A stretch of DNA of 64,000 nt, taken from NCBI RefSeq assembly GCF_042653765.1, contig NZ_JBHSEZ010000001.1, positions 620,001-684,000 on the forward strand, read 5' to 3'. Positions 29,141-38,267 of this stretch are shown in pieces. Under the pieces are notes generated by a model. The model had not been told where the DNA came from, did not search any database, and was given only the letters and a program-made list of their open reading frames with translations. Made by a program: the position numbers and the translations under genes. Origin of the DNA: Castellaniella denitrificans (GTDB lineage: Bacteria; Pseudomonadota; Gammaproteobacteria; Burkholderiales; Burkholderiaceae_B). The number at the start of each line of letters is the position of its first letter. The stretch's first letter is position 1.

Positions 29141-29191
29141 GCTTTCGCGCCCGCCCGCGCGGCACGCGCCGCGCGCCCGCCGGCGGGCGTA

Positions 29192-29965
29192 CTACGCCAC
29201 AAGCGCCAACAGCCCCAGGTAGCAGCCCAGCTCGCTCAGCTGCTGCGCGGCCCCCAGGCCATCCCCCGTGTACCCGCCCAGGCGGCGCTTCAGCACGCGC
29301 GCCATCCAGGCGGCGCCGGCCAATCCCCCCGCCATCGCCCAGCCGACCCCGGCCGCGGGCAACACGCCCGTCACGGCCATGACCAGCGCGGGCAGCAGGC
29401 CGCAGGCCGCCGCCGTCATGAATTCCCCGTCCCGCATGCGGCGCCCCAGCGGCTTGGCCTTGCCCTCTTCCCGCGCATAGCGCATGCGCCAGATCAGCAG
29501 CGCCGACCCCAGCCGCGAAGCCGGATGCGCCAGCAGCAGCGCGGCGGCGACCCAGGCGGGCGGCAGTGCGTTCAGGACGGCGAATTTCAGCGCCAGCATC
29601 AGGCCGAGGCCGACCACCCCGTAGGTGCCCAGGCGCGAATCCTTCATGATGTCCAGGGCGCGTTCCCTGGACACCGCCCCGCCCAGGCCGTCGCAGACGT
29701 CGGCGAAGCCGTCTTCGTGGAACGCCCCGGTCAGGACCAGCCCCGCCGCCATGGACAGCAGCACCGCCACCGGCTGCGGCCAGAGGGCCTGCCCCAGCCA
29801 GAACGCCAGCGCCGCCACGCCGCCCGCCACCCAGCCCACCAGGGGGTAATAACGCGTGCAATGCTGCAGCCAGGCGGGCCGGAAGCCCACCCAGGCGGGA
29901 ACCGGCAGGCGGGTGAAGAACTGCAGGGCGGTGAAGAACAGGCGGAGTTCGTGGCGCGGCCTCAT
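29192..29965 (-). CDS. cobS: Adenosylcobinamide-GDP ribazoletransferase
   Basis: A 257-residue polytopic membrane enzyme that joins alpha-ribazole (phosphate) to AdoCbi-GDP to form cobalamin. Family features are FFTALQFFTRLPVP at the N-terminus, the Asp-rich GAFHEDGFADVCDGLGG, MKDSRLGTYGVVGL and GGYTGDGLGAAQQLSE at the C-terminus. The ATG at 29965 overlaps the cobT stop in ATGA, showing translational coupling. Together with cobT and cobC this covers lower-ligand attachment; cobU/cobP is not in the window. Confidence 0.95.
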   Translation of the reverse strand: MRPRHELRLFFTALQFFTRLPVPAWVGFRPAWLQHCTRYYPLVGWVAGGVAALAFWLGQALWPQPVAVLLSMAAGLVLTGAFHEDGFADVCDGLGGAVSRERALDIMKDSRLGTYGVVGLGLMLALKFAVLNALPPAWVAAALLLAHPASRLGSALLIWRMRYAREEGKAKPLGRRMRDGEFMTAAACGLLPALVMAVTGVLPAAGVGWAMAGGLAGAAWMARVLKRRLGGYTGDGLGAAQQLSELGCYLGLLALVA

Positions 29966-30996
29966 CGTTCGCTGACCCCCGCATCCCCGAAACTGGCCAT
30001 GTCGCATAGAAACGCGGCGGCGGCCTGCACCAGTGGCCAGGCCAGCACGCAGCCGGTGCCCTCGCCCAGGCGCAGGCCCAGGTCCAGCAAGGGCCGGGCA
30101 CCCAGGCTGCGCAGCATGCGGGCATGGCCGCGTTCGTCGGACTGGTGGCAGAACACGCAATAATCCAGGATGGCCGGGGCCAGGCGGGCGGCCACCAGCA
30201 GCGCGGACGAGGCGATGAAGCCATCGATCAGCAGGATCCGGCGGCGGGACGCGGCGCCCAGCATGGCGCCCGTCATCATGGCGATTTCCAGGCCCCCGAA
30301 CGCCGCCAGCATCTCCAGCGGAGCGTGGGCGCCGGCATGCAACCGCATGGCCTGCCCGATCACCCGCGCCTTGCGTTCGAGGCCGGCGGCGTCCACGCCC
30401 GTCCCCGCCCCCACGCAGTCCGCGACGGGCTCGCCGGTCAGGCGGTGCATCAGGGCGGCGGCGGGCGTGGTGTTGGCGATCCCCATCTCGCCGAAGCCGA
30501 CCACCTCGCCGCCCGCGTCGGCCATCAATTCAGCCCCCGCCCGCAACGCCTGCTCGCATTCCCGCGCCGTCATGGCCGCTTCCACCGCCAGATTGCCGCT
30601 GCCCGCCCGGATCTTCCGGTCGACCAGCCCATCCCGGCGGCCGAAGTCATGCTTGACGCCCGCGTCGACGATGCGCAGTTCCACCCCTTGCTGACGCGCC
30701 AGCACATTGATCGCGGCCCCGCCCGCCAGGAAATTTTCCACCATCTGCCAGGTGACGTCCTGGGGATAGGCCGACACGCCCTCGTCGGCCACGCCATGAT
30801 CGGCCGCGAAGACGAAGACCGTGGGCGGGGACAGGCGCGGCGCCAGGTCGCGGCGGATCAGTCCGATCTGGCGCGCCAGGGACTCCAGCCGTCCCAGGCT
30901 GCCGCGCGGCTTGGTCTTGCCGTCGATGCGGTCATCCAGGCGGGTTGCCAGGGCATCGTCACGAATCGGGACGATGGCGGGAATATTGAAGGACAT
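29962..30996 (-). CDS. cobT: Nicotinate-nucleotide-dimethylbenzimidazole phosphoribosyltransferase
   Basis: A 344-residue CobT, which makes alpha-ribazole phosphate from dimethylbenzimidazole and nicotinate mononucleotide. Conserved segments include DGKTKPRGSLGRLE near residue 25, FAADHGVADEGVSAYP, GGAAINVLA, GEMGIANTTPA and the C-terminal catalytic Glu region LRLGEGTGCVLA. The ATG at 30996 has aggag about ten bases upstream and gives the standard length. It is cotranscribed with cobS and diverges from the cobalamin riboswitch and btuB. It is not itself downstream of that riboswitch. Confidence 0.96.
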   Translation of the reverse strand: MSFNIPAIVPIRDDALATRLDDRIDGKTKPRGSLGRLESLARQIGLIRRDLAPRLSPPTVFVFAADHGVADEGVSAYPQDVTWQMVENFLAGGAAINVLARQQGVELRIVDAGVKHDFGRRDGLVDRKIRAGSGNLAVEAAMTARECEQALRAGAELMADAGGEVVGFGEMGIANTTPAAALMHRLTGEPVADCVGAGTGVDAAGLERKARVIGQAMRLHAGAHAPLEMLAAFGGLEIAMMTGAMLGAASRRRILLIDGFIASSALLVAARLAPAILDYCVFCHQSDERGHARMLRSLGARPLLDLGLRLGEGTGCVLAWPLVQAAAAFLCDMASFGDAGVSER

Positions 30997-31088
30997 GGCG
31001 ACGGAACTCCTGTGGATCGCCTCGCGTCCGCCAGGGGCGGCGGACCGCGAGCCCGGCAAGGTTATCACTCCTGCCGCCGGAGGCCGCA

Positions 31089-31097
31089 TGCTATAGT
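31089..31097 (+). promoter_or_regulatory. Extended -10 element for the riboswitch-btuB transcript
   Basis: TGC-TATAGT matches an extended -10 promoter and lies just upstream of the riboswitch fold. No good -35 is visible at standard spacing, as often seen with extended -10 sites. Confidence 0.45.
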
Positions 31098-31106
31098 TCG
31101 CGACGA

Positions 31107-31245
31107 AACAGGTATGCGCCACGCCACCAGCACCGGCGCATTCAAACGGGAAACAGACGGCTCGCCCGCGAGCCCAGCTGTGCTGCCCCCGCAACGGTGC
31201 GCATGCCCCCATGCCAGCCCGATACCGGCCTGCTTCGACACCTGA
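31107..31245 (+). ncRNA. Cobalamin (B12) riboswitch
   Basis: The leader of btuB carries the conserved cobalamin aptamer elements in order: a closing P1 arm caggt (31109-31113) pairing with acctg (31240-31244), aaacgggaa (31144-31152), the core gctgcccccgcaac (31182-31195) and the B12-box segment agcccgataccggcc (31216-31230). Downstream, a GC-rich stretch ending in ttttt (31304-31308) could be the expression platform. Binding of adenosylcobalamin or another cobalamin is expected to switch off btuB-btuF. Confidence 0.9.
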
Positions 31246-31350
31246 TCCCGCCCGACGCGGCCCCGGCATCCCCCCATCCATGGCGGATCGCGGCCCACGG
31301 GCGTTTTTCAATGCCGGCGTGCGGGGACGCGCGCCAAACAGGGCCTCGTC

Positions 31351-33261
31351 ATGTCTGCTTCCTTCCCGCGCCGCCTCGCGGCCGTCTGCTGTCTGTTCCC
31401 CCTGGCCGCCACGGCCCAATCCGCCTCCACCGACGCCGCCGTGCCGACACTGCGGGACATCGTCGTCACCGCCAGCCGCAGCCCCGAACCCCTGGCCGAC
31501 GTGGTGGGCGACGTCACCGTCATCGGCCCGAAACAACTGGCCGAGGCGCGCGGCGACAGCATCGCCGAGATCATTGGACGGGCGCCGGGCGTGCAGTTCA
31601 CTTCCAATGGCGGCCCGCAAACGGTGACCAGCCTGTTCATGCGCGGCGCGAATTCCGCTCATACGCTGGTGTTGATCGACGGCATGCGGATCAACGGCTC
31701 GACCTCGGGTGGCGTGAACTTCCCCGCCATCGACCCGGCCCTGGTGGAGCGCATCGAAATCCTGCGCGGCGCGGCCAGCAGCCTGTATGGCTCGGACGCC
31801 ATCGGCGGCGTGATCAACATCATCACCAAGAAGGGCGAACAGGACCGTCCCCTGTCCGCCTGGGCGAATGTCGGCTACGGTACCTATGAAACAGCCAAAT
31901 CCAACCTGGGCCTGTCGGGCGCCGCACAAGGTTGGGATTACAGTTTTTCAGCCAGCGCGGCAGGCAGCAAGGGGTTTGACGCTCAGCGTCCCAGGTACTC
32001 CAATGACGTGCCCAACGACATGCATTACCCTGACAAGGACGGCTACCGCAGCCATGCCGTTTCCGGCACCCTCGGGTATCGCTGGGCGGAAGGCCATCAC
32101 ATCGGGTTGAGCGCCTACAACGGCTATACGGATGGGGACTTCGACGCTTCCGGATACGATCCCGTCACGTGGAACAGCTACCCACTGGATAATGTGTACA
32201 GCCTGTACCGCCAGCAAGCCTACGCGCTCACCTCCACGGACCGCATCACCGACCAATGGGAAAGTGTCCTGCGCTTCGGCTGGAACAAGGATTCCGTCGA
32301 GTCCCGCGACCCGGTATCCACCAACTATACGGCCAGCCAGCGCCGCACATTCTCCTGGCAGAACAACTGGCAATTCCTGCCGCAACACCGCCTGTCCCTG
32401 GTGACGGAACGAGTGGAGGAACGCGTCCAGAGCAATACCCGATACGACCAGTCAGACCGGGATACGAACGCCGTGGCGCTGATCTACAAAGGCCGCATCG
32501 ACCGCTTGCACACCCAGGCCAGCGTGCGCAACGATAACTACACGGGCTATGGCAACCAGACCACCGGCAGCCTGGGGCTGGATTTCGACCTGACGGATGC
32601 CTGGCAAGTCGGCGTGGCGGGCAACACAGGATTCCATGCGCCGACGTTCAACGACATGTACTATCCGGGCTCCGTCAACCTGGACCTCAAGCCGGAGAAA
32701 TCCCGCAACATCGAGGCCCATCTCGCCTACACCGGCGAGCGGACCCAGGCCCGCCTGGCACTATTCCAGAACAAGGTCCGCGACCTGATCGTCTGGGACA
32801 ACGCCTTGTCCAAATCCAACAATCTGGACAGTGCGACCATCCGCGGAATCACGCTTTCCGGAGAGCACGACTTCGGCAACACCACGCTTCGCGCCAGCGC
32901 CGACTTCCTCGATCCGCGTAACGATGATCCGGCCCCCGGCACCAACAGCCAGCTGATCCGCCGTGCCCGCCAGATTTTTCACGTTGGAATCGAGCATCGC
33001 ATCCAGGCACTGAAACTGGGCGCTGAATACCAGTACACCGGCAACCGGTACGACAATGTCTACAACTCCGCCACATTCAAGACGGAGCAAACCCGCCTGG
33101 GCGGCTATTCCCTCGTCAACCTGACCGCCGCCTACGACTTCAGCAAGTCGCTGGGCGTCCAGGTGCGCTGGAACAACGTGCTGGACAAGGACTACGTGCT
33201 GGTGGACGGCTACAACACGCCAGGTTCCAACGTGTTCGTGAACCTGTCCTGGCGGATGTAG
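31351..33261 (+). CDS. btuB: TonB-dependent cobalamin receptor
   Basis: A 636-residue outer-membrane receptor of the BtuB family. The signal peptide covers residues 1-22 (ending in ATA-QS). The TonB-box/plug entry region is TLRDIVVTASRS, and the plug domain contains LFMRGANSAHTLVLIDGMRI and LRGAASSLYGSDAIGGVINI. The 22-strand barrel follows from about residue 150. The protein ends NLSWRM, with Met instead of the usual terminal aromatic residue. The B12 riboswitch directly upstream and btuF two bases downstream make cobalamin the likely substrate. GC content looks somewhat lower than that of its neighbours. Confidence 0.95.
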   Translation: MSASFPRRLAAVCCLFPLAATAQSASTDAAVPTLRDIVVTASRSPEPLADVVGDVTVIGPKQLAEARGDSIAEIIGRAPGVQFTSNGGPQTVTSLFMRGANSAHTLVLIDGMRINGSTSGGVNFPAIDPALVERIEILRGAASSLYGSDAIGGVINIITKKGEQDRPLSAWANVGYGTYETAKSNLGLSGAAQGWDYSFSASAAGSKGFDAQRPRYSNDVPNDMHYPDKDGYRSHAVSGTLGYRWAEGHHIGLSAYNGYTDGDFDASGYDPVTWNSYPLDNVYSLYRQQAYALTSTDRITDQWESVLRFGWNKDSVESRDPVSTNYTASQRRTFSWQNNWQFLPQHRLSLVTERVEERVQSNTRYDQSDRDTNAVALIYKGRIDRLHTQASVRNDNYTGYGNQTTGSLGLDFDLTDAWQVGVAGNTGFHAPTFNDMYYPGSVNLDLKPEKSRNIEAHLAYTGERTQARLALFQNKVRDLIVWDNALSKSNNLDSATIRGITLSGEHDFGNTTLRASADFLDPRNDDPAPGTNSQLIRRARQIFHVGIEHRIQALKLGAEYQYTGNRYDNVYNSATFKTEQTRLGGYSLVNLTAAYDFSKSLGVQVRWNNVLDKDYVLVDGYNTPGSNVFVNLSWRM

Positions 33262-33263
33262 CG

Positions 33264-34205
33264 ATGCAGCGGCGGACGGTGGGCGGCTTCGGCGGAATGC
33301 GGCGGCGCATCCTGGGACTGGCGTCCGCCGCCTGCCTGGCCCTGTGCACCGCCTGGGCGCTTCTCGCCAGCCCGGGCATCGCCCGGGCCCAGACCGGCAC
33401 CACGGTCCAGGCGGCGCCCGCCGCCACCGGTACCGCCCGGCACGGCACCCCGCCCCGCGTCATCACCCTGGCGCCCAGCGCCACCGAACTGGTCTACGCC
33501 GCCGGAGCCGGCGCCGACATCGTCGGCACCGTCCTGCGCAGCGACTACCCGCCCGAGGCGCGCGCCATCCCGCGCATCGGCGACGGCATCCAGTTCAGCG
33601 AGGAAACCATCCTGACCTTGCGTCCGACCCTGGTGGTCGGCTGGCTGCCGTCCGACGGCACGCGGTCCCTGGCGCGGCGCCTGGCCCCCCTGGGCGTGCC
33701 CCTGGTCTACGCCAATCCGAAATCGCTGGACGACATCCCGGCCCTGATCCGCGACCTGGGCGAGCGCCTGGGCACCCGCGCCACAGCCGACGCCGCCGCG
33801 CGCGGCCTGGAACGCCGCATCCACGCCCTGCGGCCGGCGCCACCCCCGCCGCAGACCGTCTTCATCGAGATCAGCGCCGACCCGCTGTACACCCTGGGCC
33901 GCGATCCCCTGACCAACGACCTGCTGGCGCGCTGCGGCGGCACCAATCCCTACGCCACGCATGCGATCCCCGCACCGCAGGTCAGCGTGGAATCGGTGCT
34001 GCACCTGAACCCGCAGGTGCTGATCGTGTCGCCCTACGGCCGCGAAACCCTGGCGGCCCGGCGGGCCTGGTGGGCGCAGCATGGCCTGGCGGCCGCCCTC
34101 GCGGGCCGCATCTATGCGGTCGATCCCGACCTGCTGCATCGGCCGGGGCCGCGTCTGGTGGACGCGGCCGAGGCGATCTGCGCGGACCTGCGCAACGCGT
34201 ACTAA
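33264..34205 (+). CDS. btuF: Cobalamin-binding periplasmic protein, BtuF-like
   Basis: A 313-residue helical-backbone metal receptor (TroA superfamily) with a Sec signal peptide (about 1-42). It has RVITLAPSATELVYAAGAG, the YPPEARAIPRIG segment, LRPTLVVGW and the C-terminal RPGPRLVDAAEAI, as in BtuF. It would hand cobalamin to a BtuCD permease, but no btuC or btuD gene lies in the window. ATG 33264 begins two bases after the btuB stop; an internal ATG at 33297 is an alternative and still leaves a signal peptide. Its stop overlaps the convergent gene by four bases. Confidence 0.88.
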   Translation: MQRRTVGGFGGMRRRILGLASAACLALCTAWALLASPGIARAQTGTTVQAAPAATGTARHGTPPRVITLAPSATELVYAAGAGADIVGTVLRSDYPPEARAIPRIGDGIQFSEETILTLRPTLVVGWLPSDGTRSLARRLAPLGVPLVYANPKSLDDIPALIRDLGERLGTRATADAAARGLERRIHALRPAPPPPQTVFIEISADPLYTLGRDPLTNDLLARCGGTNPYATHAIPAPQVSVESVLHLNPQVLIVSPYGRETLAARRAWWAQHGLAAALAGRIYAVDPDLLHRPGPRLVDAAEAICADLRNAY

Positions 34206-35209
34206 TTGCCCAGCCGCATTTCGAGCAGGCGAATGGGACGATAAGGATCGCGGCGGGACCCGCCCTCGAACAACTGCTCCAGGGACACCGGTCGCGCGGG
34301 CTCCATCTTCACGGACAGCTTCGACGATTCTCCGGTCACGAAATCCAGCAGGGCGAGGCAATCGTCGCGCCCCAGAGGCGCTCCATCGAAGACTGCCTCT
34401 GGATCCTTCTTGCACTGTTCCCGGCCCGCATCGGCCTTTTCCTCGAACCACCGCTCGCGCTGCGAGCCCGCCGGGCCGCCGTCCGGCACCGCATCGAAGT
34501 CATGCCGCATGGCAAGCGCGCGGGACCGCTCGGCATAGCCGTCATCCCGGACGCTGGCCCGCACCGCGCGGACTTCCATCCGCTGGATCTTCTGGCCAAC
34601 CATCGCCAACGCCCCCAAGGGCCCCAGAAACCCGAAGCCGCCGGCCAGCTCCTGAAGCCCGTCCCGGCCATCATCGGCCAGCCGCAGCAGATCGCGCACA
34701 CGGTTCAGTTCCAGACTGAATTCTCCGTCAAAGGCCTTGGGCTGCTCCAGGGACAGATTCAGGGCGCCCGTGTCGTCCTTGCGATCCAGGCGCCAATCCA
34801 GCGCCAGGGAAAAAGGAGGCAAATCGGAACGGCCGGCGGCCTGGATCAGACTCGTCCGGTTCAAAAGGCTGCGTCCATCGTCGCCGGCGATGTCCGTCAC
34901 CTCGATCCTGGCGCTCTTGCGATCCTCGGAGTCCTCCAGATCGGACAGGCGGATGCGCTCGATCGCCACTTTCTCCGCGTTCTGGCCTCCCCCGAGGCGA
35001 ATCGTGATTCCCTTCAGGGTGGCCGACCCGAACGGCGAAGCCGACAGGCTTTGCCAGTGAACGGCATCCCTCAGTTTGTATTGGTCCAGAAAGGCATACA
35101 ACCTATCTTCGGCCCGGCTGGCCGCCACATGGGAAGCGGCCATCCAGCCGCCGACCAGCACCAAGGCCGCCACACCGCCGGCGGCCAGGATTTTTTTCTG
35201 CTTGTCCAT
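34202..35209 (-). CDS. Membrane-anchored hypothetical protein (third gene of an envelope operon)
   Basis: A 335-residue protein with a short Lys-rich start and one N-terminal hydrophobic segment (about 8-30), so it is probably anchored in the inner membrane with a periplasmic body. The segment AVHWQSLSASPFGSATLKGI resembles the start of AsmA-like or DUF945-like beta-rich proteins, but I do not recognise a family with certainty. It starts 19 nt after the 637-residue gene stop with agagga upstream. With the two preceding genes it forms a co-directional set of exported proteins. The stop overlaps the btuF stop (34202-34205). Confidence 0.75.
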   Translation of the reverse strand: MDKQKKILAAGGVAALVLVGGWMAASHVAASRAEDRLYAFLDQYKLRDAVHWQSLSASPFGSATLKGITIRLGGGQNAEKVAIERIRLSDLEDSEDRKSARIEVTDIAGDDGRSLLNRTSLIQAAGRSDLPPFSLALDWRLDRKDDTGALNLSLEQPKAFDGEFSLELNRVRDLLRLADDGRDGLQELAGGFGFLGPLGALAMVGQKIQRMEVRAVRASVRDDGYAERSRALAMRHDFDAVPDGGPAGSQRERWFEEKADAGREQCKKDPEAVFDGAPLGRDDCLALLDFVTGESSKLSVKMEPARPVSLEQLFEGGSRRDPYRPIRLLEMRLGN

Positions 35210-35228
35210 CGTATTCGTCCTCTCCGCC

Positions 35229-37142
35229 TTACCGGGCCTTGGCCTGGTCGATCGACGCCTGGGCGGCCTCCGGCGTCCAGTCGGGCTGCCCGGACAGCAA
35301 ACGCATCACCGTCAGGGGCTCGGCCAGGTCCGCGCAGCCCTTTTCCTTGCATGCCCGCAGGCCGCCTTCCGGATCCGGCGTCACCACCGTCAGCGCCAGG
35401 CCATCCTCATCCAGGCGTGTCTCGTCCACGCGCGCCTGCCCACGGACGACATACCAGGCTTCCTTCACATCCTTGCCGCCCGCGATCCGCAGATCGTAGG
35501 GAAAATCGGCCTTGGCCTCATCGCCGTCACGGCCGTCGATATGAACGATCTGCCGGAAAGGAACAGCGCCGCCGCCATACAGGCGCGCGTAGGCGCCGCC
35601 CTGCAGCGGGACATACCGGTCCGAACGGACGAAATGGCGCTTCAGCACGCCTGCCGGACCCTGCCGGGCTTCCGACACCAGATTCTCGTATTGCCGCAAC
35701 TGGTTCTCGGCCTCTCGGGCCCGGGTTTCCAGTTCCCTGCGCTTTTCCCACGCCAATTGCTGCTGGCGCTGCTGTTCCTGGAACGCTTCCCGGCGCTTGC
35801 GTTCGCGCTCCTCGTCGGCCCGCCGCTTTTCACGGGCGAAGACATAGTTGGTGCCCTGGTCCAGACGATACTTCCATGATCCAACGGCCTGGCGCTGCCG
35901 GTAGTTCCAGTCGCGATTCGCATGAATGGCATACATCATGCGCTCTCGATCCTGGCTGACGACCCCTTCCAGACTATCGGCAAACCGGACACTCGCCCCT
36001 GTCGCATCCGGCAAGGCGACGGTTTGCAAGGCATGCAGCGCCGCATCGACCTGCCGGGAAATATCCGCCGCCTGCCGGAAGCCGGACTCCTGGGCGGTCA
36101 ACACATCCAGCTCCGGCTGGACCCTCAGAGGCAGCAAACCCGATCCCCATGCAAGCACCGTGGCCCGCAGGAGAAAGTACGACTGGTCCTCCGCGTCGTG
36201 CCCCAGACTGAACCAAACCGCATCCCGGCCATTGGTGCCCGCCAGCCGGGCTGACTGAACCGGGGTGTTGAAGGCATAGCCATCAAGGAAATAAACCTTG
36301 CGCTCCCGCGAGATCACCGCGCCATCGGACCGTTGCAGCGTCAGGCCTCCCACCCCCTGCGCACGGCCCGCCGCATCGCAACTCAAGCCCGAACTCAGCA
36401 AAGAGGCATATTTGGCATCCTCGTCATCCAGGCGATAGCCGATCCGGATTTTGCAGCCATTCTGGTCCGACAACTCTCGAATGAATGGAGACTTCGCCAG
36501 AACGTCCGCCTCGCTTTCCGGCTTCCAGCCGCCCACTTCGAAACCCGCCGCCCCCAGGCTGGCGTACCGCGCGGCCGGCGCCTGGACGGCGGCCTGCTCC
36601 GCCGCGCCTTTCTCCGCGACAGCCGACGAGCCGGAGGGAACATCGGCCTGCCCGGCGGCCGGCACCGGGGCCGACGCGGGCGCCGCCGGAACCTGTGCGG
36701 CGGGAACCGGTGCGGCTGCGGACGCAGGCGCCGGGGCCGGGGCCGGGGCCGCTACAGGAGGAGCGGCCGCCACGGAAGCGGGTGCCGCCGGAGCCGCGGC
36801 GGCACCCGGCCGCCATTGCCCCGCCTTGCTGCCGCTACCCTGAGCCACCGCCTTGCCCGCCCCGTCCTGGCTGCGCCAGGTCACGGCCTCGGCCTGCGGG
36901 CACTGCTGGCCGAGCAAGGCGCCCAGCTTGGGAAGCAGGCGCTCCAGCGCGGCCGGATCCGGCGCGCCGTGATAGACGACCCGCAGGTCCGGCTTGGCGG
37001 AGCACCAGGGCGCGCCCGCCGCATGCTCGACGAAGATCTCGATGTTTTCCGCCTTGGAAAAGGCCAGGCGAAAGGAGTCGGCCCATGCAGGACCGCATGC
37101 GAAGACGCCCGCCAGGGCGAAGGCAAGGACACGCTGATTCAT
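35229..37142 (-). CDS. Secreted hypothetical protein with Ala/Pro linker and coiled coil
   Basis: A 637-residue exported protein of unknown function. A Sec signal peptide (1-22, cut after AWA) precedes a small domain (23-105). An Ala/Pro-rich linker (about 110-180) is followed by a globular part (185-380, with NGCKIRIGYRLDDEDAKYAS). A charged Glu/Arg/Gln coiled-coil (about 405-465) leads into a C-terminal domain (475-637). ATG 37142 was chosen because ggtgagg lies just before it; a GTG at 37151 overlapping the upstream stop is an alternative. It is the middle gene of an operon with an SH3/glycine-zipper lipoprotein before it and an anchored protein after it. Confidence 0.8.
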   Translation of the reverse strand: MNQRVLAFALAGVFACGPAWADSFRLAFSKAENIEIFVEHAAGAPWCSAKPDLRVVYHGAPDPAALERLLPKLGALLGQQCPQAEAVTWRSQDGAGKAVAQGSGSKAGQWRPGAAAAPAAPASVAAAPPVAAPAPAPAPASAAAPVPAAQVPAAPASAPVPAAGQADVPSGSSAVAEKGAAEQAAVQAPAARYASLGAAGFEVGGWKPESEADVLAKSPFIRELSDQNGCKIRIGYRLDDEDAKYASLLSSGLSCDAAGRAQGVGGLTLQRSDGAVISRERKVYFLDGYAFNTPVQSARLAGTNGRDAVWFSLGHDAEDQSYFLLRATVLAWGSGLLPLRVQPELDVLTAQESGFRQAADISRQVDAALHALQTVALPDATGASVRFADSLEGVVSQDRERMMYAIHANRDWNYRQRQAVGSWKYRLDQGTNYVFAREKRRADEERERKRREAFQEQQRQQQLAWEKRRELETRAREAENQLRQYENLVSEARQGPAGVLKRHFVRSDRYVPLQGGAYARLYGGGAVPFRQIVHIDGRDGDEAKADFPYDLRIAGGKDVKEAWYVVRGQARVDETRLDEDGLALTVVTPDPEGGLRACKEKGCADLAEPLTVMRLLSGQPDWTPEAAQASIDQAKAR

Positions 37143-37147
37143 GAGCC

Positions 37148-37996
37148 TCACCCGATCTGCCAGGCGCCGTCCGGGGCCTGGCAGGCATTGACCGTCTTGG
37201 ACTCGCTGCCCTTGGCCGTCGTGACGTCATACTGCATGGTGCGACACGTCGTCTGCACGGCCACCTGCTCGACCACCGGCTGGGCGGGCTCGATGGTATC
37301 CAGGTCGAAGCCCTGCGTCCTTGCCTGCGCCACCGAGATCCCGTCCAGGTCCACCGCCTGATCCGCCTGGGTCTCCGCGACCGGCTTCACCAACGGGCCA
37401 TACACATAGCCCACCGTCACGCCCTTGCGGCCCACGGCGATCCAGTTGTCGCTGGTGCGGCCCAGCGCCGTGAACGTCTGGCCGCTAGCCAGCCCGCCCA
37501 CCTTGGCGGCCGAGGTCGTCGGCGCCGCGCGCAAATTGATCGACGAACCCGCTTGCCAGGTCTCGTTGAGCGCCGCCAGGTTCTGCACCTGGGCGATTTT
37601 TTCGGAACGCTTGACGGTCGCCTGCTGCGTCTTGGTTTCGGACGACACGGGCCGGATCACGGCGGATGCGCCGCTATGGTCGGACTGCCAGGTTTCCGTC
37701 TGGCCGCTGGCGAGCGCACGCTGGGTGCTCGCCGCCAGCGCCTCCTGGTCCTGGGCGTCCAGGCTGGAACCGATCCAGTTGCCCAGCGCGCCGCCGGCGA
37801 AGGCGCCGACGATCATCGCCACGGTCCTGCCCGACCCGCCGCCGATCTGGCTTCCCAGCAACACCCCCGCCACGGCGCCGACGGCCGTGCCGATCGACTG
37901 CTTGGTTCCCCAGCCGCCGCTGCCGTCCGTTGCGCAGCCGGCGGCGAAAACGGACGCGACCAGCACGGCGGCCAACGCCTTCTTGTTCCTCTTCAT
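37148..37996 (-). CDS. Glycine-zipper and SH3-domain lipoprotein
   Basis: A 282-residue lipoprotein. The signal peptide ends with the lipobox FAAGC (about residue 21). A glycine-zipper segment (about 35-80: GTAVGAVAGVLLGSQIGGG and AFAGGALGNWIGSSLD) could insert into a membrane. A bacterial SH3-like domain follows (about 140-195: SSINLRAAPTTSAAKVGGL). A short Cys-containing C-terminus completes it (TTCRTMQYDV, VNACQAPDGAWQIG). ATG 37996 has gggag at good spacing. It heads the three-gene envelope operon and has a plausible promoter at 38081-38109. SH3 domains of this kind often bind peptidoglycan; that is inferred. Confidence 0.85.
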   Translation of the reverse strand: MKRNKKALAAVLVASVFAAGCATDGSGGWGTKQSIGTAVGAVAGVLLGSQIGGGSGRTVAMIVGAFAGGALGNWIGSSLDAQDQEALAASTQRALASGQTETWQSDHSGASAVIRPVSSETKTQQATVKRSEKIAQVQNLAALNETWQAGSSINLRAAPTTSAAKVGGLASGQTFTALGRTSDNWIAVGRKGVTVGYVYGPLVKPVAETQADQAVDLDGISVAQARTQGFDLDTIEPAQPVVEQVAVQTTCRTMQYDVTTAKGSESKTVNACQAPDGAWQIG

Positions 37997-38080
37997 CTGG
38001 CTTCTCCCTTTTTTGAAATCCATCGGCCGACACCCGGCGCGATCCCGCGCGACATCGGTCAATCAGCCAAACCCGTGCCA

Positions 38081-38109
38081 TCTTAAACGGTACGCGATCG
38101 TTCACACAA
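38081..38109 (-). promoter_or_regulatory. Putative promoter of the envelope operon
   Basis: On the minus strand, -35 TTGTGT (38104-38109), 17-base spacer and -10 TTAAGA (38081-38086) stand about 85 bases before the lipoprotein ATG. Each box has mismatches. The rest of 37997-38267 holds no gene; it contains the hairpin at 38165-38182. Confidence 0.35.
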
Positions 38110-38164
38110 ACTTACAAATACCCTTTCGTCATATCCCCCTTTCCGGACGGCCCCAAACCTTCAC

Positions 38165-38182
38165 GCGCCCCTCATGGGGCGC
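38165..38182. repeat. Tetraloop hairpin upstream of thiG
   Basis: Seven-base arms gcgcccc and ggggcgc around loop tcat, about 85 bases before thiG. No U-tract follows on either strand. The role is unknown. It does not match the TPP riboswitch, and no ThiS gene lies between it and thiG. Confidence 0.5.
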
Positions 38183-38267
38183 AAAGCCAATCCCGAACCA
38201 AATGGATTATCCTTACGAACGAGCCAGACCCCGACCGGGCCCTGGGCACCACGCCACGAACACACCC

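Noticed and set aside
38036..38267. TPP riboswitch in front of thiG
   Set aside because: No CUGAGA-type core or paired arms of the thi-box are visible; only a short tetraloop hairpin.
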